From an uncultured Eggerthellaceae bacterium (GTDB lineage Bacteria > Actinomycetota > Coriobacteriia > Coriobacteriales > Eggerthellaceae), in assembly GCA_910580205.1 (NCBI GenBank), contig CAJTVP010000018.1, positions 1 to 39,416 on the forward strand: a stretch of DNA of 39,416 nucleotides, read 5' to 3'. The notes beneath the pieces were generated by a model. It saw only the letters and a list, made by a program, of their open reading frames with translations, made no database searches and had not been told where the DNA came from. Shown here one piece after another: positions 17,991 through 26,387 of the stretch (its first letter is position 1; every line of letters begins with the position of its first letter). The translations under genes and the position numbers were made by a program.

Positions 17991-19570
17991 GCCGACCGCA
18001 TTCCCTTTCCTCCCTCAGCTCTGCCCGGTCCTCCGTTGGCGTCTTGCGGCGGCTGGCCCTCGCCAAGGTCACCATCTTGCGGCGGCTGGCCGCCATCGAA
18101 GGCACCATCCTGAGCCGACAGCCCTCGCTCTCCACCTGGGAGGCCGCCCGGACCTCTGCCCCCATTTTGAGCCATGTCCAAGCCGCTGCCCATGACGGCT
18201 TCGGTGGCCGCGCCGTCGATGCGGATGGAAAACGCCTCCCCCTCCGCTATCTGCGGGCTGGAAGCCAGCACGGTGGAGAAGTCAGACCCTGCGGAAAAGG
18301 TCGCCAGCACAGCGCCATCCGCGCTCACCAACGACACCTCTTGCCCCGCGCGCCCCGATGCGCTCACGAGCGCTGAGGATTGCGCCGAAGCAGCAAGGCC
18401 CGCAGTGTTGCCCACCGCGCCCGTCATGAGGATGACGCCTCCGGTCACCGTCGCGCTCATATCGTAGTCCAGCGCGCCATCCATGCCCGCATCCGGACCT
18501 GAGACCAGCACCGTGCCGCCGCTGATCTCAACATCGCCGTTGCTGTCTATCCCGTCCGTCTGCGCATCAAGCTCCACCGTGCCGCCGTTGATCTGGATGA
18601 GGCATTCGCTGCTGGATGCCGCCATCTGGCCGCCTCCAGGTGCTGCGGGCATCGTGGACTCTAATCCAGGATCAGAGTCAGACAGGGCGGCGTTCAAAGC
18701 GTCATCGCTCGCCGTGATCCTATGGTTCCCACCATCTATGATGACCTTCTCCCCTTCGTAGCCTTCATAGCAGGATTCCACGGTGATCTCACCGCCTTTC
18801 GCATAGAAGAACGCATCCGAATGGAACGCGTCGTCCCCGGCGTTCACGGTGATCGCCCCATCAGCTATCTTGATGCAGTCTTTGCCGCGGAGCGCATCTT
18901 GGGCCGCCGTGACGGTCAAAGCGCCTCCCGTGATCACCAGATCATCATTGGAGCAGATGGCGTGCTTGGAGGCGCCGGTCACGGCCAACGCCCCGGATCC
19001 GTTGATCGTCAGATCGTCTTTGCTGAAGATGGTCGCATCCCTGTCGTCATCTTCGCCTTCCAGCTGGTAGTCCGCCCCATCCGAAAGCTCGTTGTCCGAA
19101 CCATCCGCCAGCGTGATGAAGCATTTGTCCGCGTTGCTCACGAAAAGCGCCGGGCCGCTCTCATGATGGATGGAAACGCCATCGAGCACGAGCTGGAGCT
19201 TGTCCTCATCCCCCGCATCCACGACGATGCACCCGTCTGAGAGCGCGCCGCTGATGAGATAGGCGCCGGCGCTGTTGAGCGTTACCGTCTTCCCATCAGC
19301 TTCAGCGCCGCTGCCATCCACGGAGATGCCGCTGTCTGCCAGCGCGATCTTGGTGGCCGCAGCCGCATCGAAAGACGCGTCCATATCCCGTTTCGAGAAC
19401 TCAAGATCCAGACCATCCACCGACGAGATCCCGGTCTCTTCCGCCTCAAGCTCCGCGCTTCCCTTTCCGCTGGATGCTTCTTCGGCAGCGCCGCCTGAAC
19501 ACCCCATGAGCCCGAAGGCCAAAACCGCGGATATGCCGGCCGCAGCCATCTTTCTGCTCAGCTTCTTCAT
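17987..19570 (-). CDS. Cthe_2159-like (DUF4353) carbohydrate-binding lipoprotein
   Basis: Secreted lipoprotein of 527 residues. The signal peptide ends in a lipobox with the lipidated cysteine C24 (FGLMGCSGG). The body consists of repeated short beta-strand motifs with many Asp, Asn and Gly turns (for example DDLTINGSGALAVTG and DDLVITGGALTVTA), the signature of a right-handed beta-helix as in Cthe_2159, a polygalacturonate-binding protein. The last ~70 residues are Gly/Pro/Gln-rich with repeats of G-Q-P-P-Q-D. An upstream extension of the frame exists, but ATG 19570 has AAGGAG six bases before it and gives the signal peptide. It lies 26 bases after the DUF4956 gene and overlaps the response regulator by four. 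Confidence 0.85.
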   Translation of the reverse strand: MKKLSRKMAAAGISAVLAFGLMGCSGGAAEEASSGKGSAELEAEETGISSVDGLDLEFSKRDMDASFDAAAATKIALADSGISVDGSGAEADGKTVTLNSAGAYLISGALSDGCIVVDAGDEDKLQLVLDGVSIHHESGPALFVSNADKCFITLADGSDNELSDGADYQLEGEDDDRDATIFSKDDLTINGSGALAVTGASKHAICSNDDLVITGGALTVTAAQDALRGKDCIKIADGAITVNAGDDAFHSDAFFYAKGGEITVESCYEGYEGEKVIIDGGNHRITASDDALNAALSDSDPGLESTMPAAPGGGQMAASSSECLIQINGGTVELDAQTDGIDSNGDVEISGGTVLVSGPDAGMDGALDYDMSATVTGGVILMTGAVGNTAGLAASAQSSALVSASGRAGQEVSLVSADGAVLATFSAGSDFSTVLASSPQIAEGEAFSIRIDGAATEAVMGSGLDMAQNGGRGPGGLPGGERGLSAQDGAFDGGQPPQDGDLGEGQPPQDANGGPGRAEGGKGMRSA

Positions 19571-19596
19571 GCTTCGCTCCTTCTCTTCCTTGAACA

Positions 19597-20292
19597 TCAC
19601 AGAACGCCTTGGACGGTGGGGGTGACCCCCAGCACGACCTTCAGATTGCCGTTCAAGCAACGGATCTCATCGATCATCCGCTTCTCTTCCCCGCTCCTCT
19701 TCATGCGCAGCTGGAATTGGAGCTGATAGAGGCTCCCCATGTTCGTGGTGCGCACTTCAGTGAGCTCGAAATGATCGGTGAACCGGCCCAGGATGCCATC
19801 GAACATGCCATCGAACTCCAGGTCCTCCGGCACCGTGACCGTGAGCGTTTTCGCCGGGCCGCTCTGCTTGCCGAAAGGAGAGAGCGCATAGAGGATGTTC
19901 GCAGCGGACACGATCGCCGTGAACAGGACGGCCAAGCTCAAGAAACCCATCCCTGTGGCAAGGCCGATGGCCATGGCGAAGAACACGCTGCCGATGTCCT
20001 TCGCGCTCCCTGGGATGGAGCGGAACCGGACCAGGTTGAACACGCCCATGACCGCGATGCCCGCGCCCAAGTTGCCATTCACGAGCGTGATCACCGTTTG
20101 CACGATCAGCGGCAGGAGCGCCAAAGTGACCACAAAGCTCTTCGTATGGTCATGGCGAAAAGTGTAAACGGCGGCTGACACTGCGCCCAAGACCAGAGAG
20201 GCCAGGCAGCACCAGAGGAACTCCGTGCTGGTGATGCCCGCCACCAGCGAATCCGCGGTCCCGAAGATGGATGTGAACGTGATGTCAGGCAC
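19597..20292 (-). CDS. DUF4956 integral membrane protein
   Basis: Membrane protein of 231 residues with four hydrophobic segments in the first 140 residues, the conserved FNLVRFRSIPGSAKDIGSVFF motif region of DUF4956, and a cytoplasmic C-terminal domain (about 150-231) of mixed alpha/beta character. Function is unproven; the family commonly sits beside VTC-type polyphosphate polymerase-fold genes and CotH or Cthe_2159 proteins. The start is GTG with AAGGAGG six bases upstream; it begins inside the end of the VTC gene (8-base overlap). Confidence 0.85.
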   Translation of the reverse strand: MPDITFTSIFGTADSLVAGITSTEFLWCCLASLVLGAVSAAVYTFRHDHTKSFVVTLALLPLIVQTVITLVNGNLGAGIAVMGVFNLVRFRSIPGSAKDIGSVFFAMAIGLATGMGFLSLAVLFTAIVSAANILYALSPFGKQSGPAKTLTVTVPEDLEFDGMFDGILGRFTDHFELTEVRTTNMGSLYQLQFQLRMKRSGEEKRMIDEIRCLNGNLKVVLGVTPTVQGVL

Positions 20293-21043
20293 AGGTCCCC
20301 TCCTTGGTCTTCGCCGGCCGCTTCACGCTCTCAAAGAAGCTGCCGTATTTGGAGAACGAGCGAGGATGGGCCTGGACCTCGTTCAGAGCATCCACGAGCC
20401 AGAACGGGTAGGCGCCCAGGCATTTGACCTCCATGACGGCATCAGCATCCGTCAACAGCGGAACGCTCCCTTCGCTGGCGAACAAGCCGACGGCGCGCAG
20501 ATGATCGTCGAAGGTGATGCGCAGCGCATCGGCGGCTTCATCCGTGCCGAAAGAGAGGCGATCGCAGGTGATGAGCGCGGAAGGGCGCACATCCCCCATG
20601 CGCAGGCGGGATGCGTCCATCTCCCGGGCTATCTGGAAGCGATGGGAACACGGGTCGGCATCAGCTGGGGACAGGGCCGTCTCTTCCAGCTCAACGCAGG
20701 ATGCTCCTTTGAGGAACGCCTGAGCCGCCCCTGGCGATGTCTCCAACCGACGCTTGTAGACGATGCCCTTGAACTTCTTCTTCAGCTCTATGAACGCCGC
20801 ATCCGCCTCCGCCAAGCGCGCTGATCCATACCACCGGACGCGGAGCTTCTCCTTGTACAGCGGCTTTTCCAGAGAACGCGCGATGACGCTGCGCTCTGGC
20901 GTGTCAAGGTAGACGCTGCTCACTCGCGTCCGGCCGAACGCGCTTTCGGGCAGATGGCTCGCAACGGCGCGCATCATGGCTTCACGCTGCGGGCCGCGCA
21001 AGCGATACTTGACCTCTTTGCGATTGAATGTGTCTTTGCTCAT
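20285..21043 (-). CDS. VTC-domain protein (polyphosphate-polymerase fold)
   Basis: Tunnel-type triphosphate metalloenzyme fold related to the VTC4 catalytic domain of eukaryotes, 252 residues. The strands carry alternating basic and acidic residues expected in the tunnel: FNRKEVKYRL at the N-terminus, SSVYLDTPE, EKLRVRWYG, FIELKKKFKGIVYKRR and the late VMEVKCLGAYPFWL. In VTC4 this fold makes polyphosphate from ATP; bacterial homologues with DUF4956 partners have no settled activity. ATG 21043 is preferred over an upstream start at 21076 because a GGAG/AAGGAG site precedes it and it gives the conserved N-terminus. It is the first gene of the five-gene chain. Confidence 0.85.
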   Translation of the reverse strand: MSKDTFNRKEVKYRLRGPQREAMMRAVASHLPESAFGRTRVSSVYLDTPERSVIARSLEKPLYKEKLRVRWYGSARLAEADAAFIELKKKFKGIVYKRRLETSPGAAQAFLKGASCVELEETALSPADADPCSHRFQIAREMDASRLRMGDVRPSALITCDRLSFGTDEAADALRITFDDHLRAVGLFASEGSVPLLTDADAVMEVKCLGAYPFWLVDALNEVQAHPRSFSKYGSFFESVKRPAKTKEGTCA

Positions 21044-21082
21044 GCCGCTCCATTCTCCTTGGGATGAAGCGAGCATAGATTC

Positions 21083-21099
21083 GGTTCCTGAATGGAACC
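21083..21099 (-). repeat. Inverted repeat upstream of the VTC operon
   Basis: Perfect six-base arms GGTTCC and GGAACC around a five-base spacer, located between the uracil-DNA glycosylase stop and the VTC start. No T-run follows, so it is a weak terminator candidate; its position 40 bases before the VTC start also fits a regulator binding site. Confidence 0.4.
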
Positions 21100-21106
21100 T
21101 TAAAGG

Positions 21107-21673
21107 TCACTGCGCCAAGAGCGTGCCCAAAAGCTTGAAATCGTGCTCTAAGATCTCCTGCTTGCTGCGGTCGTAGAGGGCTGCGGCCGGATGGTAGACC
21201 GGCATCACCTTGAAGCGCCCCACCTGATGCACCTGCCCGCGCAAGCGCGTGATGCCCTTATCCGTGCGCATGATGTGGTGCGTGGCGAAGTTCCCCAGCG
21301 TGACGATGTACTCCGGGTTCACGATGCGCGCCTGATCATGCAGGAAATGAGCGCACGCGCGGATCTCCTCTGTGAGCGGATTGCGATTGCCGGGAGGGCG
21401 GCACTTGAGCACGTTCGCGATGAAGACCTCTTCGCGCGCCAGCCCCGCCAACGCCAGCAGCTCATCCAGGTTCTTGCCCGCCGCGCCCACGAAGGGACGG
21501 CCCTGCTCATCCTCGTTCTTGCCCGGCGCCTCGCCCACCACCATCACGCGGGCATCCGGCGCGCCTTCGCCGAAGACCACGTTCGTGCGGCCTTCCCAGA
21601 GCGGGCACGCCCGGCACCGGCTGGCCTCTTCCGCCAGCTCGGTCAACTCTCCTATGCGTTCCTGGCGGTCCAT
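21107..21673 (-). CDS. Family 4 (iron-sulfur) uracil-DNA glycosylase
   Basis: Removes uracil from DNA in base-excision repair. The 188-residue protein has the four cluster cysteines C20, C23, C91 and C107, the active-site motif VGEAPGKNEDEQGRPFVG, the KCRPPGNRNP motif and the catalytic-loop YHPAA. Length and spacing fit family 4 rather than family 5. The start ATG shares one base with the alanine racemase stop (TGATG) and has no ribosome site of its own, so translation depends on coupling to the upstream gene. Confidence 0.95.
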   Translation of the reverse strand: MDRQERIGELTELAEEASRCRACPLWEGRTNVVFGEGAPDARVMVVGEAPGKNEDEQGRPFVGAAGKNLDELLALAGLAREEVFIANVLKCRPPGNRNPLTEEIRACAHFLHDQARIVNPEYIVTLGNFATHHIMRTDKGITRLRGQVHQVGRFKVMPVYHPAAALYDRSKQEILEHDFKLLGTLLAQ

Positions 21674-23151
21674 CAGGTGTAGATGCGCGCCATGCGCGAC
21701 GTGCCGAAGCCGATGCAGATCTCATGGGGCACCGTGTCCAGAAGGTCAGCCATCTCGTCGATGGTGACCACCGCGTTGCCATCAGCGCCCACCACCAAGA
21801 CCTCGTCCCCGATCTGCGGGTCCAAGCGCCCCAGGCTGCGCCGCGTGCGCAGATCCACCTCGAACATGGATTGATCCATGCAGATGGCGCCCACCTGCGG
21901 ATGCTTCATGCCCTCCATGATGACGTCGATGCGATCCGAGAGCCCCCGCCGGTACCCGTCCGCATACCCGATGGGCAGCGTGCAGACCTTCGTGAAGCCG
22001 CTTGAGCGATGGAGGAGCCCATAGCTCACGCCCTCTCCCACCGGCACGTTCTTCACCTGCGTGATGCGCGCGTGCACGCTCATGGCCGGCACCAGGTCGA
22101 TCAGGCCGTACGTCTCCGGACAGGGGTAGTAGCCATAGAGGGAGATGCCCAGGCGCACCATGTCGAAATGCACCTCCGGATAGCGGATGATGGCGGCGGA
22201 GTTCGCCGCGTGGACGATGCCCGGATCTATGCCGAAGGCGCGCATCTCCGCGATGGTCTCAACGAAGTGGCTGGCCTGGATGTTGAACTCCATGGTGTCC
22301 GCCGCATCCGCCGTGGCGAAATGGGTGAACGTCCCCACCAAGTCCAGCGCCCGATGGAACGAGACGCGGCGCATGAACTCGATGACCTCGTCGAAGCGCA
22401 CGCCGATGCGGTTCATGCCCGTGTTCACCTTCAGGTGGTAGGGCGCGCGCAGCCCGATGGAATCCGCCGCCTCAGCGTATTGGACGGCGAACTCCGCCGT
22501 GTAGATGGATGGCATGATGCGGTAGGCCAGAAGGAGCGGGATGGTGGCGGCAGGAGGTTCGGCCAACACCAAGATGGGCGCGCCGATGCCCGCTTGGCGC
22601 AGCTCCACCGCTTCGTCCACCGTGGCCACGCCCAACTGGTCCGCCCCTGCGGCCAGCGCGCTCCGCGAACAGGGGACAGCGCCGTGCCCATAGGCATCCG
22701 ACTTCACCACGGCCATGAGCTTCGTGCCATGCCCCAGCGTCTGCTTCACGGAGAGCACGTTGTGATGGATGGCGCTCAAGTCCACCTCCACCCAGGACCA
22801 GCGCTTGTCCACAGCTGGGATCTGGGAGAGCTTCTCATAATCGAACTGCGGGCCCGCATCCCCAGACGCCTCGGTCAGGTATGTGCGCATATCCGCTGGG
22901 AAGAAATCATTCGCCGCGCCCCAGAGCCCCCGATCCTTGACCGAAGCGCTTTCCGGCTTCAAGGTGTTCGGCACCTGCCAGCCGCTGCGGGCCGCCTGCG
23001 TCTCCGTGTTGCGGAAACCTCGCGCATCCGTGTCAAGCCGCCCAGCCTCGGTGGCTGCGCGGCTTCTGCGCATGGCGTCTCCCGCGGAGATGAAGCCCGG
23101 CTCTCGGTGCGAGAAGCCCGTGAACCCGTTCGGCAGATCTGCGTTTCCCAT
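21673..23151 (-). CDS. alr: Alanine racemase with a long N-terminal extension
   Basis: PLP-dependent racemase that makes D-alanine for peptidoglycan. The catalytic barrel begins near residue 118 (RWSWVEVDLSAIHHNV); the PLP lysine is K150 in AVVKSDAYGHGA, the opposite catalytic base Y377 in GEGVSYG, with CTLPIGYADGYRRGL and ICMDQSMFEVD typical of Alr. A stretch of about 115 residues precedes the barrel, polar and without known motifs, although normal Alr proteins begin within 5-10 residues of it. A start at 23073 with GGGAGA five bases upstream would shorten the extension to about 90 residues; a start at 22890 has no ribosome site. It begins 4 bases after the mog stop. Confidence 0.9.
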   Translation of the reverse strand: MGNADLPNGFTGFSHREPGFISAGDAMRRSRAATEAGRLDTDARGFRNTETQAARSGWQVPNTLKPESASVKDRGLWGAANDFFPADMRTYLTEASGDAGPQFDYEKLSQIPAVDKRWSWVEVDLSAIHHNVLSVKQTLGHGTKLMAVVKSDAYGHGAVPCSRSALAAGADQLGVATVDEAVELRQAGIGAPILVLAEPPAATIPLLLAYRIMPSIYTAEFAVQYAEAADSIGLRAPYHLKVNTGMNRIGVRFDEVIEFMRRVSFHRALDLVGTFTHFATADAADTMEFNIQASHFVETIAEMRAFGIDPGIVHAANSAAIIRYPEVHFDMVRLGISLYGYYPCPETYGLIDLVPAMSVHARITQVKNVPVGEGVSYGLLHRSSGFTKVCTLPIGYADGYRRGLSDRIDVIMEGMKHPQVGAICMDQSMFEVDLRTRRSLGRLDPQIGDEVLVVGADGNAVVTIDEMADLLDTVPHEICIGFGTSRMARIYT

Positions 23152-23155
23152 GGCC

Positions 23156-23647
23156 TCAGTGACCTTCCCGCGCCATCATGGAGACCGCGTGGGGCAGCAC
23201 GCCCTCCACGGCTTCCCAGTTCTCCGTAGCCGCCTTGGTGGAGCCCGGCAGATTGATGACGATGCACGTGCCGCGCTGCATGCAGACCGCCCGCGACAAC
23301 ATGGCGAAGGGGGTGATCTGGAGCGAATGGGCGCGCATCCCCTCAGCGATCCCCGGGACCTCCCGGTCGCAGACCTTGCGCGTGGCCTCTGGCGTCACGT
23401 CTCGCGGGGACAGCCCGCTGCCGCCGCACGTGAGCACCACATCCACCCCATGACCGTCAGCCGCCTCCACGATAGCCTCCGCTATCCGATCCACATCATC
23501 TTTCACGATCACATGGCTCGCGCACGTCCAGCCCGCATCCGCGATCTTGCGCTCCAGGGCGAAACCCGCATCGTCTTCTGTGAGCTCACGGGTGTCAGAG
23601 CAGGTGACGATGCCGAACATGATCGGCCGCATATCCGCCTTGCCCAT
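23156..23647 (-). CDS. MogA/MoaB-family molybdopterin adenylyltransferase
   Basis: Molybdenum-cofactor protein of the MogA/MoaB/Cnx1G fold, 163 residues, which adenylates molybdopterin ahead of MoeA. The signatures are GIVTCSDTREL at the N-terminus, TCGGSGLSPRDVTPEAT and INLPGSTKAATENW. ATG 23647 is chosen: AGGAGGT precedes it by seven to eight bases and overlaps the moeA stop; an earlier in-frame start at 23725 would lie inside moeA. MogA and MoaB cannot be distinguished by eye. The pair with moeA implies that the organism makes molybdenum or tungsten enzymes. Confidence 0.9.
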   Translation of the reverse strand: MGKADMRPIMFGIVTCSDTRELTEDDAGFALERKIADAGWTCASHVIVKDDVDRIAEAIVEAADGHGVDVVLTCGGSGLSPRDVTPEATRKVCDREVPGIAEGMRAHSLQITPFAMLSRAVCMQRGTCIVINLPGSTKAATENWEAVEGVLPHAVSMMAREGH

Positions 23648-23660
23648 CTTCGCCACCTCC

Positions 23661-24929
23661 TCACACCACCAGCTCTTCGGGCGCATCCAGAAGGATGCAC
23701 GTGAGCATGTCTCCCGCTTTCGCACCGCCCCCGCCCTCCGGGACGACGGCCATGCAGTTCGAGCGTTGGATCACGCCGAACAGGCCTGAGCTCTGGTTGT
23801 CGGCCGGCGTGACCTCGTAGGTCCCCTCACCGGTCTTGACGTAGGTGGCCCGCAGATAGATGCGGCGGGTGTCCTTCATGCGGATATCGCGCGTGACCGC
23901 GGCTTCGATCTGCGGGAAGGCCAGCGCGCGGTAGCCCTGCATCTTGCGCAGGGCCGGGCGCACGAGCATCTGGAAACCGCAGAACGCCGCAGCGGGGTTG
24001 CCGGGGAGCCCGAAAACGGGCGTGCCATTCACGAATCCGAACGTCTGCGCTTTGCCAGGGCGCATGTTCACCTGCGTCATGAGCACCTCGCCCGCATCCG
24101 CCACCACCTGCTTGATGAAATCGAAGTCCCCGTTGGCAGCGCCGCCGGTGGTGATGACCATGTCGTAGTCAGCCGCCGCTTCTGTGACCGCGCGGTGCAA
24201 TCCCTCGAAAGTGTCCGCCACCAAAGGAAGGCGCGTCGGGATGGCGCCCGCATCCAGGGCGCACGCCGCCATGGCGAAGGAGTTGGATTCCCGGATATGG
24301 CCCGGACCCGGCATGGCATCAGGTTCCACCAGCTCAGATCCCGTTGCCATGATGGCCACGCGCGGACGGCGGAAAGCCTCCACCTCGAGCACGCCGCAAC
24401 TGGCCAAACATCCCATGCCCGCCGCATGGATGACGTCCCCCGCTTCAAGGACGACGTCTCCCGCGTGGGCCTCCTCGCCAGCAGCGCGTATGTTGGCGCC
24501 GGGAGCGGAAGGAGCCGTGAAAGAGACCACGGATCCCGGCTTCCCATCCCCGGAGACGATGCCCACCACTTCATATTTCACCACGGTGTCCGCCGCCTGG
24601 GGAAGCGCTGCGCCGGTCATGATGCGCACGCATTCATCCTGGCCGATGCGGCTCTCATAGGTGCCCCCTGCGGGCACTTCCGCGATCACCTTCAGATCCA
24701 CGGGTTCGTCGGCGCTGGCCGGCTCAAGCTGCTCTGAGCTCATGCAGAAGCCATCCATGGCTGAATGGGCGAACGGAGCCACATCTATGTCGCTTGAGCA
24801 GGGAGATGCGGCCACGCGGCCAAGGGCGTCCAGGATGCCCACTTTCTCAGCGGGGAGCGCCTTGATATGCGAAAGGACGATCTCCCTGGCCTCTTCCAAG
24901 GAGATCATGGACTGGGGAAAATCTGGCAT
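23661..24929 (-). CDS. moeA: Molybdopterin molybdenumtransferase MoeA
   Basis: Inserts molybdate into adenylated molybdopterin. The 422-residue protein has all expected parts: VAPFAHSAMDGFCM, RIMTGAALPQAADTVVKYE, MATGSELVEP, the HIRESNSF motif, MVITTGGAANGDFDF (variant of the usual GGVSxGDYD), NMRPGKAQTFG and FGLPGNPAAAFCGF, with the C-terminal beta domain ending PEELVV. It begins 12 bases after the eno stop with a GAGG site, so it is cotranscribed with enolase. Confidence 0.95.
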   Translation of the reverse strand: MPDFPQSMISLEEAREIVLSHIKALPAEKVGILDALGRVAASPCSSDIDVAPFAHSAMDGFCMSSEQLEPASADEPVDLKVIAEVPAGGTYESRIGQDECVRIMTGAALPQAADTVVKYEVVGIVSGDGKPGSVVSFTAPSAPGANIRAAGEEAHAGDVVLEAGDVIHAAGMGCLASCGVLEVEAFRRPRVAIMATGSELVEPDAMPGPGHIRESNSFAMAACALDAGAIPTRLPLVADTFEGLHRAVTEAAADYDMVITTGGAANGDFDFIKQVVADAGEVLMTQVNMRPGKAQTFGFVNGTPVFGLPGNPAAAFCGFQMLVRPALRKMQGYRALAFPQIEAAVTRDIRMKDTRRIYLRATYVKTGEGTYEVTPADNQSSGLFGVIQRSNCMAVVPEGGGGAKAGDMLTCILLDAPEELVV

Positions 24930-24941
24930 CGTGCCCTCTTC

Positions 24942-26237
24942 TCAGGAACGCTTCACGTTGTAGAACGCATTCATGCCCGCATATTCAGCCGACTCGCCCA
25001 GCTGCTCTTCGATGCGGAGGAGCTGGTTGTACTTGGCCACGCGGTCAGAGCGCGCAGGAGCGCCGGTCTTTATCTGGCCGCAATTGGTGGCCACGGCAAG
25101 GTCGGCGATGGTGGTGTCTTCGGTCTCGCCGGAACGATGGCTCATGACGCAAGCGTATCCATGGGTCTTCGCCAGCTCGATGGCCTCCAGGGTCTCGGTC
25201 AGCGTGCCGATCTGGTTCACCTTGATGAGGATGGCGTTCGCGCATCCGAGCTCGATGCCCTTCGCCAGACGTTCGGTGTTGGTGACGAACAGGTCATCGC
25301 CCACCAGCTGCACCTTGTCTCCGATGCGGTCGGTCAAAAGCTTCCAACCATCCCAATCCTCTTCGGCCATGCCGTCCTCGATGGAGATGATGGGGTACTT
25401 CTCAACGAGGCCGGCCCACATATCCACCATCTCTTCGCTGGAAAGCTCGCGGCCCTCGCCAGCCAGCACGTACTTTTTCTTCTTGGCATCGTAGAACTCC
25501 GTGGAAGCGGGATCCATGGCGAACATGATGTCGCGGCCTGGCTTGTAGCCCGCTTTCTCGCACGCTTGGCTGATGTATTGCAGCGGCTCCTCATTGGTGG
25601 AGAGGTTCGGCGCGAAACCGCCCTCATCACCCACGCCGCCGCCCAGACCCGCATCATGGAGCACCTTCTTCAGCGTGTGGTAGATCTCAGCGCACCAGCG
25701 CAGGCCCTCTGCGAAGGAGGACGCGCCCACGGGCATGATCATGTATTCCTGGAAATCCACCGTGTTGTCCGCATGCACGCCGCCGTTCAGGATGTTCATC
25801 ATGGGCGTGGGGAGCAGATGCGCGTTCGCGCCGCCCACGTATTTGTACAAGGGCAGCATGGCGCTTTCCGCCGCAGCGTGGGCCGCCGCCAAGGACGCGC
25901 CCAGGATGGCGTTCGCCCCCATGGCGCCTTTGTTCGCGGTGCTGTCCACATCAAGCATGATGGCATCCACTTCGCGCTGATCGGATGCGTCAGCGCCCAG
26001 GAGCTCTTCAGCCAGGTCCGTGTTCACATGCTCCACCGCATCTTGCACGCCTTTGCCCATGTAGCGATGGATGTCGTCATCGCGGAGCTCCACGGCTTCG
26101 AAAGCGCCAGTGGAAGCGCCCGAGGGAACCGCAGCGCGACCTGATGCCCCATCTGCGCACATCACTTCCACCTCCACGGTGGGATTCCCCCGTGAATCAA
26201 GGATCTCTCTGCCTAGAACGTCGATGATCATGGCCAT
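24942..26237 (-). CDS. eno: Enolase
   Basis: Glycolytic interconversion of 2-phosphoglycerate and phosphoenolpyruvate. The 431-residue sequence has the N-terminal GREILDSRGNPTVEVEV, the SGASTGAFEAVELRD loop, GGVHADNTVDFQEYMIMPVGA, GDEGGFAP, the metal site around SIEDGMAEEDW and VGDDLFVTN, and the signature LIKVNQIGTLTET with MSHRSGETEDT. AAGGAGG is eight bases before the ATG at 26237. An extended -10 promoter lies about 40 bases upstream. It starts the eno-moeA-mog-alr-udg series. Confidence 0.98.
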   Translation of the reverse strand: MAMIIDVLGREILDSRGNPTVEVEVMCADGASGRAAVPSGASTGAFEAVELRDDDIHRYMGKGVQDAVEHVNTDLAEELLGADASDQREVDAIMLDVDSTANKGAMGANAILGASLAAAHAAAESAMLPLYKYVGGANAHLLPTPMMNILNGGVHADNTVDFQEYMIMPVGASSFAEGLRWCAEIYHTLKKVLHDAGLGGGVGDEGGFAPNLSTNEEPLQYISQACEKAGYKPGRDIMFAMDPASTEFYDAKKKKYVLAGEGRELSSEEMVDMWAGLVEKYPIISIEDGMAEEDWDGWKLLTDRIGDKVQLVGDDLFVTNTERLAKGIELGCANAILIKVNQIGTLTETLEAIELAKTHGYACVMSHRSGETEDTTIADLAVATNCGQIKTGAPARSDRVAKYNQLLRIEEQLGESAEYAGMNAFYNVKRS

Positions 26238-26277
26238 TGCAATGCCCTCCTTGGAAGTGATGTATCTGCCGGTAAGG

Positions 26278-26286
26278 ATGATACCA
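26278..26286 (-). promoter_or_regulatory. Candidate extended -10 promoter of eno
   Basis: TGGTATCAT on the minus strand, 41 bases before the enolase start and downstream of a strong terminator hairpin. The -35 position has no consensus match. Position and TGn extension support it. Confidence 0.45.
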
Positions 26287-26318
26287 GAGAAGGCGCATCG
26301 GGCGATTCCGGATGCCCA

Positions 26319-26353
26319 AGGAAAGGCCCTGCTCGCTCATGCGCGCAGGGCCT
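26319..26353 (-). terminator. Intrinsic terminator after the cohesin-like anchor gene
   Basis: A perfect eight-base-pair stem (GGCCCTGC / GCAGGGCC) with a 12-base loop is followed by TTTCCTTGG on the minus strand. It lies 35 bases after the stop of the anchor gene and before the eno promoter, so it closes the peptidase/anchor transcription unit. Confidence 0.75.
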
Positions 26354-26387
26354 CCATGACGTGCGGATCAGCTCTCCGGGACGGGAG

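Noticed and set aside
23648..23725. Upstream extension of the mog gene
   Set aside because: It would lie inside the moeA coding end and encode MRKRETCSRAS..., while ATG 23647 has a near-perfect ribosome site and yields the conserved N-terminus.
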